Origin: Mycobacterium sp. ITM-2016-00318
Lineage (GTDB): Bacteria > Actinomycetota > Actinomycetes > Mycobacteriales > Mycobacteriaceae
NCBI RefSeq assembly: GCF_002968285.2
Contig: NZ_CP134400.1
Span: 1,922,001-1,986,000, forward strand
Direction: 5' to 3'
Length of the DNA stretch: 64,000 bases
Below are positions 29,561 through 44,474 of this stretch, piece by piece. Numbering within the stretch: position 1 is the stretch's first letter; each line of letters opens with the position of its first letter. The translations under genes were made by a program, and so were the position numbers. The notes under the pieces are model-generated. The model was given only the letters and a program-made list of their open reading frames with translations. It made no database searches and was not told the origin of the DNA.

Positions 29561-29794
29561 TCATCACATGCCGATACGACGGCGCAGAAATTTAGGCAAT
29601 CTACTGAATGATTGTTCGAAGCTTAGCTCTTGCCCGTAGCGTGAAGCAGAAACAACGGCTTTCCTCGGGGCGTACTTGCGTCGGGAAGTACTTTTTCACG
29701 CGTGCGATAATTTTTGCTAGGGTTGCGGATTCCTGCCCACCACGTGGAACGTATCCGTTCTTGGAGTTTCGCCCATCAGAACTGCGAGGGGTTT

Positions 29795-30175
29795 ATGAGA
29801 AAGTTCGTCCGCCCATTTTCGAGCGCGATCATCGCCGCCGCTGCAGCCGGTATCCTGATTGCTGCGCCGGTCAACGCCGCCCCGGCCACTGATCCGAACC
29901 CTGAGTCGGGGATCGACGACGTACTCAGGAGATGTGCTCTCAGTGGTGACCCCGAGACCTGTACCCGAGAGATTCTCGAAGACGAGTGCACTTCCTCGGC
30001 GTGCCTGCGGACGAATCCCAACGACGTCTTTATTGGAGCAGACAATCCGAACGGCCGCAGCATCGGCGCAGCCAAACAGACCGCCGACAGTCCCGGAGCA
30101 AGTAACCAGAACCCTAGCCCGGGGCCGACCAATCGGAATACAAACGGCCCCAACGGAAGCAATAAGAACGGCTGA
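29795..30175 (+). CDS. Secreted protein with Asn/Pro/Gly-rich tail, function unknown
   Basis: A 126-residue secreted protein. The ATG 29795 follows GCGAGGGG. The signal peptide has basic residues then a hydrophobic core (AIIAAAAAGILIAAPVNAA) with cleavage after NAA. The mature part has four cysteines in 35 residues (RRCAL, ETCTREI, DECTSSACL) and then a low-complexity tail rich in Asn, Pro, Gly and Ser. No family is recognised; cysteine spacing suggests a small disulfide-bonded domain on a flexible tail. The preceding 270 bp is less GC-rich than its surroundings. Confidence 0.75.
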   Translation: MRKFVRPFSSAIIAAAAAGILIAAPVNAAPATDPNPESGIDDVLRRCALSGDPETCTREILEDECTSSACLRTNPNDVFIGADNPNGRSIGAAKQTADSPGASNQNPSPGPTNRNTNGPNGSNKNG

Positions 30176-30341
30176 CCGGGCTGGGACTTCTCGGAGCGGC
30201 GTTGGCGACCGCCGTGAAGATGCCGGCGAAGATGCCGATCGCACCATTCTTTGACTCGGCGGGCGTCGATTCGAAAGCGTCGCTGAGACTGCGCACAGAT
30301 CGTCGAAGGCCTTCAAATCTCGATCTCCTCGCAGTCTCGAT

Positions 30342-32933
30342 CTAAGCGTCGTCGGCGGGCTCGACTTTCGCGGTAGTGACCTCGGCCCCAGCCTCGTCGG
30401 CGGTTGCCTCGCCGTCGTCCGCCGCTTCGACGTCGACCGGCTCTTCCGCAGGCGTGTCGTCGTCGTTGGCTGACTCGTCGGGTGGGCTCCCGTCGCCGTC
30501 CTCGCCTACCGACTCATCCGACGCAACGTCATCGCCGCCACCAGTCGCATGCACCGACGGCGGTGGGTCGGCCAGCGCGACCGCGGTGGCAGATCCCAAG
30601 GGAGCCAACGCCGCCGCCGCCGGACGCGACGGATCGTGGACGGGCTTCTGCCACGTCGGCACCCCGACGACCGTCCCGAACGCCATCGCCTGGTCCAACT
30701 GCTCGGGTACCGCCTGGGATTTCCTGCGCTCGTCCTCGAGGGTGATCTCGCCAAGGCCGATCCGCTCCTGCAGCCGCTTCATCCACCGCGGCGCCCACCA
30801 GCAGTCGTTGCCCAACAGCTTCATGATCGACGGCACCAGGAACATCCGGACCACGGTCGCATCGAGCAGCAGCGCAGTGATCAGCCCGATCGCCAGGTAC
30901 TGCATCATCACCAGATCGGAGAAGGCGAACGCCCCGCCGACCACGACGAGAACCAGCGCCGCAGCACTGATCAGACGGCCGGTGGTCGCGGTGCCGTGGC
31001 GGATCGCCTCCTCGGTGGTCATCCCACGCGCCCGAGCCTCCACCATGCGCGACACGAGGAAGACCTCGTAATCCGTTGAAAGGCCGAAGATCACCGCGAT
31101 GATCAGCCCGATCACCGGCGCCGTCAGCGGTGTCGGCGTGAAATTCAGCCACGACGAGAAATGCCCGTCGACGAAGATCCACGTCAGCACGCCCAGCGTC
31201 GAACACAGCGTCAACGCGTTCATCAACGCGGCCTTGATCGGTAGCACGAGAGACCCGAACGCCAAGAACATCAGGATCGTCGTCGTCGAGACCGCGATGA
31301 GGATCATCGCCGGCAGCTTCGCCGAAATCGTTCGGACACTGTCCTGTTCGAGCGCTGGAGTGCCGCCTACATACAACTCGAGGTCGTGTGGCTTGGCAAT
31401 CGATCTCAGCTCGTCGACCTTGACCTTTGCGTCGAGGCGGTTCTGCAAGCCGTTCTGGATCACCCGAACCGACTCGTCCTTCGAGGCACCGTCGAGATAC
31501 GGCCGCTCCGGCCACATCTTGGCCGGGTCGTCGTTCGGCTCGGTGAATCCAGGAATCGCGCGCGCCTCACTGCGAACCTGCGCAACCTCGGCGTCGGTGA
31601 CCGGTCTGCCGTCGGTGCTCTTGATCACCAGCGTGATGGGCTCGACGCGGAACCCGGGGAAGGTTCTATCGAACTCCTCCTGTGCCTGACGCACCGAATT
31701 GGTTGGCGGCAGGTACTTCTCACTGATGCCGCCCAGCGCGATGTTGCCCAACGGGAGGATCAGGATGATGAGCACGAGAAGGATGGGAGCCGCGAACAGC
31801 ACCGGCCGTTTCATGACGCGTTCGGCCAGCCTGCCCCAGAACCCGTTCTCGACCTCGCCGCTGGTCTTTGTCTTCTGCAGCTTGTCGCCCAGCCAATTGA
31901 TCAGTCGGCTGGTCTTGTCGTTGTTACGCAGGAACGGGATTCGCAGCAGCGTGCGGACATTCAGCGCGTCCACGTTCGGGCCGAGCATGCCGAGAATGGC
32001 AGGCAGCACGGTGATCGACAGGATCGCCGCCAGCGTGACCGACGCGATCATGGCGTAGGTGAGCGACTTGAGGAAGCCCTGCGGGAAGAGCAGCAGGCCG
32101 CCGACCGACGCCGAGATCAGCACCGACGAGAACGCGATGGTCCGCCCGGCGGTCACCACCGTGCGACGCACCGCCGTTTCGGTGTCGTAGCCTTCGGCGA
32201 TCTCCTCGCGGAAGCGGCTGACGATGAACAAGCCGTAGTCGATGGCGATGCCGAGGCCGATCAGCGTGACGACCGGCTGCGCGAAGTAGTGCACCGGCAC
32301 CGACAAGGCGGTCAACCGCATGATGCCGAGCGCCCCTGCGATGGTGAGCCCGCCGATGATGCCGGGCAGGAAAGCAGCAACTACGCCGCCGAACACGAAG
32401 AACAGCAGAACCACCACCAACGGCATGGCGAGCACCTCTGCTCGCTTTTGATCGGTGGCGATGGTTCCGGTCAGCTCATTGGCCAACGGCAGCAACCCGG
32501 CCAACTGCACGTCGACGCCCGGGTTGTACAGATCCTCTTGGACGGCCTTGAAGTTCTTCAGGATGTCGTCGTCGTTGTCGCCCTTGAGCTGGATGGACAT
32601 GAACGCGTGCTTCTTCGACGCGTCGGCCATGTTGCGGAGAAGGTCAGGAGTCTTGAAGTAGCCGATGGAGCGCAGGATCTGGTCCGGGTGGTCCTCTTGG
32701 ACCTGCGCGAGATTGTCGAGCACCTTTTTGCGGAAGGCCCGGTCGTCGACGGTCTTGCCGACGGGAGCGGTGTAGATGGCGACGATGTGGCTGGACGTGT
32801 CGCGGCCGTAGTGCTCATCACCGAGTCGCGAGGCCTGCGCCGACTCGCTGCCGTCGTCGAAGAAGCCGCTCTGCGTGACGTGCTGGCCGAGGCTGCTGCC
32901 GTAGATGCCGCTGCCGAGGCAGAGCGCCACCAT
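30342..32933 (-). CDS. MmpL-family RND transporter (start codon uncertain)
   Basis: A lipid-exporting RND transporter of 863 residues as drawn. It has twelve expected membrane segments, two large periplasmic loops, and the MmpL intramembrane motifs GIAIDYGLFIVSRFR and GLSTDYEVFLVSRM. A long, acidic, Pro/Ala-rich C-terminal tail extends past the last helix. The first ATG (32933) falls inside membrane segment 1. The family N terminus is encoded just upstream (FAWWGRTVYRYRF), but its initiator position reads GTT (32988-32990) with an AGGGG site at normal spacing. Real translation probably starts there or at ATC 32993. It is unrelated by order to the M. tuberculosis backbone. Confidence 0.88.
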   Translation of the reverse strand: MVALCLGSGIYGSSLGQHVTQSGFFDDGSESAQASRLGDEHYGRDTSSHIVAIYTAPVGKTVDDRAFRKKVLDNLAQVQEDHPDQILRSIGYFKTPDLLRNMADASKKHAFMSIQLKGDNDDDILKNFKAVQEDLYNPGVDVQLAGLLPLANELTGTIATDQKRAEVLAMPLVVVLLFFVFGGVVAAFLPGIIGGLTIAGALGIMRLTALSVPVHYFAQPVVTLIGLGIAIDYGLFIVSRFREEIAEGYDTETAVRRTVVTAGRTIAFSSVLISASVGGLLLFPQGFLKSLTYAMIASVTLAAILSITVLPAILGMLGPNVDALNVRTLLRIPFLRNNDKTSRLINWLGDKLQKTKTSGEVENGFWGRLAERVMKRPVLFAAPILLVLIILILPLGNIALGGISEKYLPPTNSVRQAQEEFDRTFPGFRVEPITLVIKSTDGRPVTDAEVAQVRSEARAIPGFTEPNDDPAKMWPERPYLDGASKDESVRVIQNGLQNRLDAKVKVDELRSIAKPHDLELYVGGTPALEQDSVRTISAKLPAMILIAVSTTTILMFLAFGSLVLPIKAALMNALTLCSTLGVLTWIFVDGHFSSWLNFTPTPLTAPVIGLIIAVIFGLSTDYEVFLVSRMVEARARGMTTEEAIRHGTATTGRLISAAALVLVVVGGAFAFSDLVMMQYLAIGLITALLLDATVVRMFLVPSIMKLLGNDCWWAPRWMKRLQERIGLGEITLEDERRKSQAVPEQLDQAMAFGTVVGVPTWQKPVHDPSRPAAAALAPLGSATAVALADPPPSVHATGGGDDVASDESVGEDGDGSPPDESANDDDTPAEEPVDVEAADDGEATADEAGAEVTTAKVEPADDA

Positions 32934-33096
32934 GACTGCGACGACGACGAATCGGTAGCGATATACCGTCCGACCCCACCAGGCGAAAACGATAGGCCCC
33001 TAACTCGTAGGTCACTGCGCGCAAGGTGAGATTACAAGCACCGCAGCAGTCAGCGGCCGTCGATCCAGGCAACGCCATCCTGGCCGACGCCCAGCC

Positions 33097-34146
33097 TCAA
33101 CGCAGCGACGCGGTATCGATGACGAACCGGTACCGCACATCGCTGGCGATCGTCCGCTCGTAGGCCTCGTTGATGTAGGTCGGCTCGATGACCTCGATCT
33201 CAGGAGCGACACCGTGCTCTGCGCAGAAGTCGAGCATCTCCTGGGTTTCGGCGATTCCGCCGATGAGCGAGCCCGCTATACGTCGGCGGCCGAAGATCAA
33301 GGAGCCCGCGGGAACCGGCATCGGGTTCTCGGGCATGCCGAGTTCGACCAGCGTCCCATCGAGGGTCAGCAGACCGAGGTAATCGGCCATGTTCAGGTTC
33401 GCCGACACCGTGTTGAGGATCAGGTCGAACGTGCCAGCCAGCTTCTTGAACGTGTCGCGGTCGCTGGTCGCGTAGTACTCGTTGGCGCCGAGCCGTAGCC
33501 CGTCTTCCATCTTCTTCAGGGTCTGGCTCAGCACCGTCACCTCGGCGCCGAGCGCCACGGCCAACTTGACCGCAAGGTGTCCGAGACCGCCGAGTCCGAT
33601 GACGGCGACCTTCGTGCCCTCGCCCGCGTTCCAGTGCCGAAGCGGTGAGTAGGTGGTGATTCCCGCGCACAGCAACGGGGCAGCGGCGTCGAGTGAGATC
33701 GCGTCGGGGATGCGCAATACGTAGTTTTCATCGACGACGATCGCGCCGCTGTAGCCGCCCTGCGTGGGCTGCCCGTCGCGGCCGACGCCGTTGTAGGTCC
33801 CAACCATGCCGGGGTTGTTGCAGTACTGCTCCTCGCCGGCGAGGCAGTATTCGCACTCGCGGCAGGAGTCGACGAAGCAGCCGACGCCGACGCGGTCGCC
33901 CACCGTGAAGGCCGTGACGGCGGACCCGACCTCGCTGACGATTCCGGCGATCTCGTGGCCGGGAACCATCGGGTATTGAACATCGCCCCACTCACCTCGC
34001 ACCGTGTGGATGTCCGAGTGACAGATCCCGGCGAAGTGAATCTGGATCGCGACGTCGTTGGGCCCGACGTCGCGGCGGGTGATCGTCGTCCTGGTCAGCG
34101 GTTCGGTGGCAGATGTGGCGGCGTATGCGGTTACAGCGGTCGTCAT
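33097..34146 (-). CDS. adhC: NADP-dependent alcohol dehydrogenase AdhC
   Basis: A 349-residue zinc-dependent medium-chain alcohol dehydrogenase. Catalytic zinc ligands are in GICHSDIHT and PGHEIAG, structural zinc Cys residues in CREC-YC-C, and the NADP Rossmann motif is VIGLGGLGH. Length matches mycobacterial AdhC (Rv3045, about 346), which reduces aldehydes. It lies between the MmpL gene and the YciI/fecB pair. An ATG with a basic N-terminal extension begins at 34146. Substrate range is inferred. Confidence 0.95.
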   Translation of the reverse strand: MTTAVTAYAATSATEPLTRTTITRRDVGPNDVAIQIHFAGICHSDIHTVRGEWGDVQYPMVPGHEIAGIVSEVGSAVTAFTVGDRVGVGCFVDSCRECEYCLAGEEQYCNNPGMVGTYNGVGRDGQPTQGGYSGAIVVDENYVLRIPDAISLDAAAPLLCAGITTYSPLRHWNAGEGTKVAVIGLGGLGHLAVKLAVALGAEVTVLSQTLKKMEDGLRLGANEYYATSDRDTFKKLAGTFDLILNTVSANLNMADYLGLLTLDGTLVELGMPENPMPVPAGSLIFGRRRIAGSLIGGIAETQEMLDFCAEHGVAPEIEVIEPTYINEAYERTIASDVRYRFVIDTASLR

Positions 34147-34282
34147 GTGATCCCTCTTCGATCCACTTCAGGGCATGCGTGAACACGCTCTCTGAGCAGG
34201 TGAATTCGCCGCGACCCTGCGGCTGGACAGTGCAACCGGGAATCGCCCGGCAGTAATCCCCGGCGCTTCTGTGAGGAATCTC

Positions 34283-34558
34283 TTACAGGCCGGGCGACCG
34301 AAAAGCACCGTTGAACGAGGTTCGCTCGTACTCGGCGACACCGGCCGGCGTGTAGGGGTCGCGCGCGATCATGTCGTCGGCCTCTTCGGCGCTGATATCG
34401 GCGGTGATCAGCATTCCGCCCGTACCGTCCTCCTGCCGGCCCGCGAGCAGGAGCCGCCCTGCCGCGATCTCGCCCTTCAGGAATTCGAGGTGGGCCGGAC
34501 GGATCCGCTCGACGACATCGGGCGACTGCAGATACGTCGACTTCAAGACGTGAATCAC
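34283..34558 (-). CDS. YciI-like small protein
   Basis: A 91-residue YciI/YCII-like ferredoxin-fold protein: PAHLEFLKGEIAAGRLLLAG, then GGMLITADISAEEAD and DPYTPAGV. Its catalytic role is unknown. Ten nt separate it from the fecB stop, so it is probably in one transcript with fecB. A hairpin CCGGG-aatcg-CCCGG lies just beyond its stop (34236-34250) and may terminate it. Confidence 0.8.
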   Translation of the reverse strand: MIHVLKSTYLQSPDVVERIRPAHLEFLKGEIAAGRLLLAGRQEDGTGGMLITADISAEEADDMIARDPYTPAGVAEYERTSFNGAFRSPGL

Positions 34559-34568
34559 GCTGCCGACG

Positions 34569-40321
<5,753 letters not shown>

Positions 40322-40326
40322 CGCAG

Positions 40327-40365
40327 GCCAGTATGCGCTAACTGGCTATGGAATAACAAGCCAGT
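40327..40365. promoter_or_regulatory. GCCAGT half-sites, candidate MocR operator
   Basis: GCCAGT occurs at 40327-40332 and 40360-40365, with the inverted copy ACTGGC at 40341-40346. The two direct repeats are 33 bp apart, about three helical turns. The central and right copies also form ACTGGCT-n11-AGCCAGT. The sites lie between the divergent MocR and small-ORF/YczE genes. MocR regulators typically bind direct repeats, so this is a plausible operator. Confidence 0.6.
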
Positions 40366-40383
40366 CAGTCCCATTATCTGATT

Positions 40384-40536
40384 ATGAGTACAAATTGGAC
40401 ATCCAGAATGACCCCCACGTGGGGCCGGTTCTTCCGTCCCGCCGAACGCATGCCTGCCGAGTTCCTCGATCGAGACGCCGAACGGATGCGCAACGAGCTC
40501 GAGCTGATACGGATCCGCTTCCCGCACCATGCTTAG
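40384..40536 (+). CDS. Small protein (50 aa) overlapping yczE, function unknown
   Basis: A short reading frame from ATG 40384 to TAG 40534-40536, or from the ATG at 40408. It encodes MTPTWGRFFRPAERMPAEFL followed by a basic amphipathic helix (ERMRNELELIRIRFPHH). Codon third positions are mostly G or C, as in real genes here. Its stop overlaps the yczE start (ATGCTTAG), implying translational coupling. No family is recognised. It is the first gene of the operon facing the MocR regulator. Confidence 0.6.
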   Translation: MSTNWTSRMTPTWGRFFRPAERMPAEFLDRDAERMRNELELIRIRFPHHA

Positions 40537-41212
40537 CGCGCCGGCGCGCGGCAGCGTGCTGCTGCTCGGGCTGATCGGCTACGGCTTCTCGATGGCGATG
40601 ATGGTGCGTGCCGGACTCGGGCTCGACCCATGGGATGTCTTCCATCAGGGGCTCGCGCTGCGGACACCGATGACGATCGGCATCGCTTCGGCCGTCGTCG
40701 GGGTGGCGGTGCTGCTGGCCTGGGTCCCGCTGCGGAATCGGCCCGGTATAGGCACCGTCGCCAACGTCATCGTGATCGCGGTGACCGTCGACGCGTCACT
40801 GGCGCTACTGCCAACGCCGACAGCGCTTCCGGTGCGGATCGCGATGATGGTCGGCGCCGTCGTCCTCAATGCGATGAGCACCGTGCTCTACATCGGTGCG
40901 GGCCTCGGTCCTGGGCCGCGCGACGGCCTGATGACCGGTCTTGTCGTCCGGACCGGCCTCTCGGTCCGGCTCGTCCGGACCTCCATCGAGGCCACCGTGC
41001 TGGCCGTCGGCTGGCTCCTCGGCGGTACCGTCGGCGTCGGCACGGTGTTGTATGCGTTCGGCATCGGTCCGCTCGTGCAGTTCTTCGTCCGGATCGCGCC
41101 GAAGCGACTGTTGGCACACAGCGGATGGGCGTCCGTCGCCGAGGCGAGCTTCACGAATACGATGGGCGAGTGCCCGACTCCGGAAGCGACAGCGTCGAGG
41201 AAGACCTGCTGA
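40529..41212 (+). CDS. yczE: YczE/YitT-like integral membrane protein
   Basis: A 227-residue membrane protein with about five hydrophobic segments and the family block GLGLDPWDVFHQGLALRT, plus the repeat-like GAGLGPGPRDGLMTGL. YczE proteins have unknown transport-like roles and are often next to MocR-type YczR regulators, as here. The start ATG 40529 lies within the preceding small ORF and its C terminus overlaps the next gene (41170). A hydrophilic tail ([13 protein letters not shown]) follows the last helix. Confidence 0.85.
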   Translation: MLSAPARGSVLLLGLIGYGFSMAMMVRAGLGLDPWDVFHQGLALRTPMTIGIASAVVGVAVLLAWVPLRNRPGIGTVANVIVIAVTVDASLALLPTPTALPVRIAMMVGAVVLNAMSTVLYIGAGLGPGPRDGLMTGLVVRTGLSVRLVRTSIEATVLAVGWLLGGTVGVGTVLYAFGIGPLVQFFVRIAPKRLLAHSGWASVAEASFTNTMGECPTPEATASRKTC

Positions 41213-42009
41213 TCGACTTCGCCAAGGTCGCGCTGCGGCGCGGCGGCCAGACACTCGTGGGGCCCATCACATGGTCGGTGGAACTCGACGAACGCTGGGT
41301 GGTCATCGGTCCGAACGGAGCAGGCAAGACATCGCTGCTGCGGATCGCCGCTGCAATGGAATACCCGTCTTCTGGCACCGCGTTCGTGCTCGGCGAACGG
41401 CTCGGCCGTACCGACATGTCGGAACTGCGCGCACGGGTCGGGCTGAGCAGTTCGGCGCTGTCGCAGCGCGTACCCGAGGGGGAGGTGGTGCGCGACCTCG
41501 TGGTGTCGGCCGGATACGGGGTGCTGGGCCGGTGGCGAGAGAAATACGATGACGTCGACTACACCCAGGCGATCGACATGCTGGAAAGCGTCGGCGCCGA
41601 ACACCTCGCCGAGCGCATCTACGAGACGCTCTCGGAAGGCGAACGCAAACGTGTGCTGATCGCCCGTTCGCTGATGACCGACCCCGAGCTGCTGCTGCTC
41701 GACGAGCCCGCCGCCGGACTCGATCTCGGCGGACGCGAGGAGCTCGTCGCCCGCCTGGAAGACCTCGCCGCCGATCCGGACGCACCGGCGATCGTTCTGG
41801 TTACCCACCACGTCGAGGAGATCCCGCGCGGGTTCAGCCACGCCCTGATCCTGTCGGAGGGACGAATCGTCGACGGCGGGCTGCTGACTGACGTGTTGAC
41901 CGCCGCGAACCTGTCGAAGGCATTCGGCCAGTCCATCGCCCTCGATGTCATCGACGGCCGTTACTTCGCCCGGCGCACCAGGAGCCGAGCCGCGCACAGG
42001 AGGCGATGA
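41170..42009 (+). CDS. ABC-transporter ATP-binding protein (Rv3041c-like)
   Basis: A 279-residue single-domain ABC ATPase. Walker A is GPNGAGKTS, the signature is LSEGERKRV, and Walker B is [16 protein letters not shown]. The [20 protein letters not shown] region is nearly identical to M. tuberculosis Rv3041c. No membrane partner of the ABC type is in the operon, except that YczE is immediately upstream and overlaps by 43 nt. The start is uncertain: GTG 41170 is used, and CTG at 41206 would give the shorter N terminus seen in Rv3041c. Confidence 0.9.
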   Translation: MPDSGSDSVEEDLLIDFAKVALRRGGQTLVGPITWSVELDERWVVIGPNGAGKTSLLRIAAAMEYPSSGTAFVLGERLGRTDMSELRARVGLSSSALSQRVPEGEVVRDLVVSAGYGVLGRWREKYDDVDYTQAIDMLESVGAEHLAERIYETLSEGERKRVLIARSLMTDPELLLLDEPAAGLDLGGREELVARLEDLAADPDAPAIVLVTHHVEEIPRGFSHALILSEGRIVDGGLLTDVLTAANLSKAFGQSIALDVIDGRYFARRTRSRAAHRRR

Positions 42010-42818
42010 TGAGCGAAGGACCGCTGTTCCCTCGGCCGGCCGCCACCGTGATGCTGATCCGGGACAATCGCGCCGGCCAGCCAGGGGGAATCGAGGTGTT
42101 CCTGATGCGGCGGCACCGGAAGATGGACTTCGTCGGCGGCGTGATGGTCTTCCCCGGCGGCGGCGTCGACGACCGCGACCGCAACGCCGACATCGCGTGG
42201 CACGGCCCGGACAAGAATTGGTGGGGCGAGCGGCTCGGCACCGACGCCGACCTCGCCGAGGCGCTCGTCTGCGCGGCGGCCAGGGAGACGTTCGAGGAGT
42301 GCGGCGTGCTGTTCGCGGGCGCGGCCGACGATCCCGACCTGCTCGTCGACGACGCGTCGAGTTATCGCGATCAGCGCGCCGCGCTGGTCAGCAAGGAGCT
42401 GTCGTTCGCGGAATTCCTGCAGGCCGAAAAGCTGATGCTGCGCTCCGACCTGCTGCGGCCGTGGGCGAACTGGGTCACTCCGAAGGAAGAACGCACCCGG
42501 CGCTACGACACCTACTTCTTCGTCGGCGCCCTCCCCGTGGGTCAGCTGGCCGACGGGGACAACACCGAATCCGACCAGGCGGACTGGATAGCCCCCGAGG
42601 CCGCCCTCGCCGATTTCTCGGCGCAGCGCAGCTTTCTGCTACCGCCGACGTGGACCCAGCTCGACGCGTTGGCCGGTCGCACCGTCGCCGAGATCCTCGC
42701 CGTCGAACGGCGGATCGTTCCCATCTCGCCGAACATGAGCATGACCGACGGGAATCTGGAATTCGAGTTCTTCGACGGCGAGCGCTACAACCAGGCTCTC
42801 GGGGGGCGCACCCCGTGA
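42006..42818 (+). CDS. NUDIX hydrolase (Rv3040c-like)
   Basis: A 270-residue NUDIX-family protein of the NUDT7/8/19 type, which acts on CoA derivatives. The Nudix box appears as GGGVDD then [12 protein letters not shown] (G-x5-E-x7-REUXEE-x-G-U pattern with a long insert). The insert and the [14 protein letters not shown] segment are typical of this larger subfamily. The substrate is inferred. Its ATG overlaps the preceding stop (ATGATGA) and its stop overlaps the following GTG (GTGA). Confidence 0.88.
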   Translation: MMSEGPLFPRPAATVMLIRDNRAGQPGGIEVFLMRRHRKMDFVGGVMVFPGGGVDDRDRNADIAWHGPDKNWWGERLGTDADLAEALVCAAARETFEECGVLFAGAADDPDLLVDDASSYRDQRAALVSKELSFAEFLQAEKLMLRSDLLRPWANWVTPKEERTRRYDTYFFVGALPVGQLADGDNTESDQADWIAPEAALADFSAQRSFLLPPTWTQLDALAGRTVAEILAVERRIVPISPNMSMTDGNLEFEFFDGERYNQALGGRTP

Positions 42819-43465
42819 GGGAGTTCGTCGGCATCCACACCCTCGACGAACACCCCGGCATCGCGACGCTGCTGCTGTCGAGGCCCCCGACCAATGCGCT
42901 GACACGTCAGGTTTGTCGCGAAATCATCGCCGCCGCAGCGGAACTCGGTGGGCGCGACGACATCGCCGCGGTGATCCTGTTCGGCGGGCATGAGATCTTC
43001 TGCGCGGGCGACGACGTCACCGTGCTGCGGACGTTCGACGCACACGAGGTCGCCGGGGCCGCTGAGGTCGGCAGAGATGCCGTCGAGGCTCTCAGCGCGC
43101 TTCCCAAGCCGACCGTTGCGGCGATCACCGGTTACGCACTGGGCAGCGGGCTGACGCTGGCTCTTGCCGCGGACCGGCGGGTGGCCGGCGACAACGTCAA
43201 GGTCGGGGCGACCGAGATCCTGTCGGGTTTTCCGCCCGTTGAGACGGGTCGGCTGGCGCGCACGATCGGGGAGAGCAAGGCCAAGGATCTCGTGTTCACC
43301 GGCCGCTTCGTCGACGCCAAGGAGGCGCTGGCACTCGGGCTGATCGACGAGATGGTGGAGCCTGACGCGGTGTACGACGCCGCGATGGCGTGGGCGCAGC
43401 GCCTGGTGGACCATCCGCCGCAGGTCCTGGCCGCCGCGAAAGCCTCCTTCGGGCCAGCCCGTTAG
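42815..43465 (+). CDS. echA17: Crotonase-family protein EchA17, C-terminally short
   Basis: A 216-residue enoyl-CoA hydratase/isomerase-fold protein. The CoA-binding and oxyanion regions are [16 protein letters not shown] and [18 protein letters not shown], and GATEIL supplies the single catalytic Glu. The first catalytic Glu of classical hydratases is replaced by Thr, as also in M. tuberculosis EchA17. The protein ends at [11 protein letters not shown], about 40 residues before the expected end, so the C-terminal helices for trimerisation are missing. GTG 42815 overlaps the NUDIX stop. Confidence 0.85.
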   Translation: MREFVGIHTLDEHPGIATLLLSRPPTNALTRQVCREIIAAAAELGGRDDIAAVILFGGHEIFCAGDDVTVLRTFDAHEVAGAAEVGRDAVEALSALPKPTVAAITGYALGSGLTLALAADRRVAGDNVKVGATEILSGFPPVETGRLARTIGESKAKDLVFTGRFVDAKEALALGLIDEMVEPDAVYDAAMAWAQRLVDHPPQVLAAAKASFGPAR

Positions 43466-43475
43466 GCTGCCCTGC

Positions 43476-44474
43476 ATGAGTTTCGAGCAATCCGACGCCG
43501 GGCCCGACGTCGCCGACCACCCCGCTCCGAACCCGCACGCCACGGCGGAGCAGGTGGAGGCGGCGCGCCACGACTCCAAGCTCGCCCAGGTGCTCTACCA
43601 CGACTGGGAGGCCGAGAGCTACGACGAGAAGTGGTCGATCTCCTACGACAAGCGTTGCGTCGACTATGCACGCGACCTGTTCGACGAGACAGTGCCCGCC
43701 GAGGAGCAGCGCAAGCTGCCCTACGACCGCGCGCTCGAGCTGGGGTGTGGCAGCGGCTTCTTCCTGCTGAACCTGATCCAGGCCGGTGTCGCGCGGCGCG
43801 GATCGGTCACCGACCTGTCGCCCGGGATGGTCAGGGTCGCCACCCGCAACGGCCAGAACCTCGGCTTGGAGATCGACGGCCGCGTCGCGGACGCCGAACG
43901 GATCCCCTACGACGACGACACCTTCGACCTCGTCGTCGGCCACGCCGTGCTGCACCACATTCCCGATGTGGAGTTGTCTCTGCGCGAGGTGGTCCGTGTG
44001 CTCAAGCCCGGCGGCCGGTTCGTGTTCGCCGGCGAGCCGACGAACTCCGGTGAGAACTACGCCCGTCCACTGTCGACGCTGACGTGGCGGGCAGTGACGA
44101 ACGTGACCCGGCTGCCGGGGCTTTCCGGCTGGCGGCGGCCGCAGGCCGAGCTCGACGAGTCGTCGCGGGCGGCCGCGCTGGAGGCGATTGTCGACCTGCA
44201 CACGTTCTCGCCCGGCGACCTGGAACGCATGGCGCGTAGCGCGGGTGCCGTCGATATCGCTACTCAGACAACGGAGTTCACCGCTGCGATGCTCGGCTGG
44301 CCGATCCGCACGTTCGAGGCCGCGGTGCCGCCGGGCCGGCTGGGGTGGGGCTGGGCCAGGTTCGCGTTCTCCAGCTGGATGACGCTGAGTTGGGTCGACC
44401 ACAACGTGTGGCGCCGCGTCGTGCCGAAGGGCTGGTTCTACAACGTCATGGTCACCGGGGTCAAACCGTCGTAG
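43476..44474 (+). CDS. Class I SAM-dependent methyltransferase (Rv3038c-like)
   Basis: A 332-residue methyltransferase. Motif I is ALELGCGSGFFLLNL, the post-I motif is GSVTDLSPGMVRVA, and VVGHAVLHHIPDVELSLREV with VLKPGGRFVFAGEP completes the fold. A long, helical C-terminal extension (WPIRTFEAAVPPGRLG onward) is specific to mycobacterial homologues. The substrate is unknown. It lies 10 bp after echA17 in the same operon and overlaps the next gene. Confidence 0.9.
   Translation: MSFEQSDAGPDVADHPAPNPHATAEQVEAARHDSKLAQVLYHDWEAESYDEKWSISYDKRCVDYARDLFDETVPAEEQRKLPYDRALELGCGSGFFLLNLIQAGVARRGSVTDLSPGMVRVATRNGQNLGLEIDGRVADAERIPYDDDTFDLVVGHAVLHHIPDVELSLREVVRVLKPGGRFVFAGEPTNSGENYARPLSTLTWRAVTNVTRLPGLSGWRRPQAELDESSRAAALEAIVDLHTFSPGDLERMARSAGAVDIATQTTEFTAAMLGWPIRTFEAAVPPGRLGWGWARFAFSSWMTLSWVDHNVWRRVVPKGWFYNVMVTGVKPS

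Noticed and set aside
30176..30341. Coding-like stretch in either strand between the secreted protein and MmpL
   Set aside because: Short open frames on both strands, none with a start, ribosome-binding site and motif together.
31386..33029. 547-codon open frame on the plus strand across the MmpL gene
   Set aside because: It is antisense to a clear transporter, and its protein is Arg/Asp-rich with no domain. It is a high-GC shadow.
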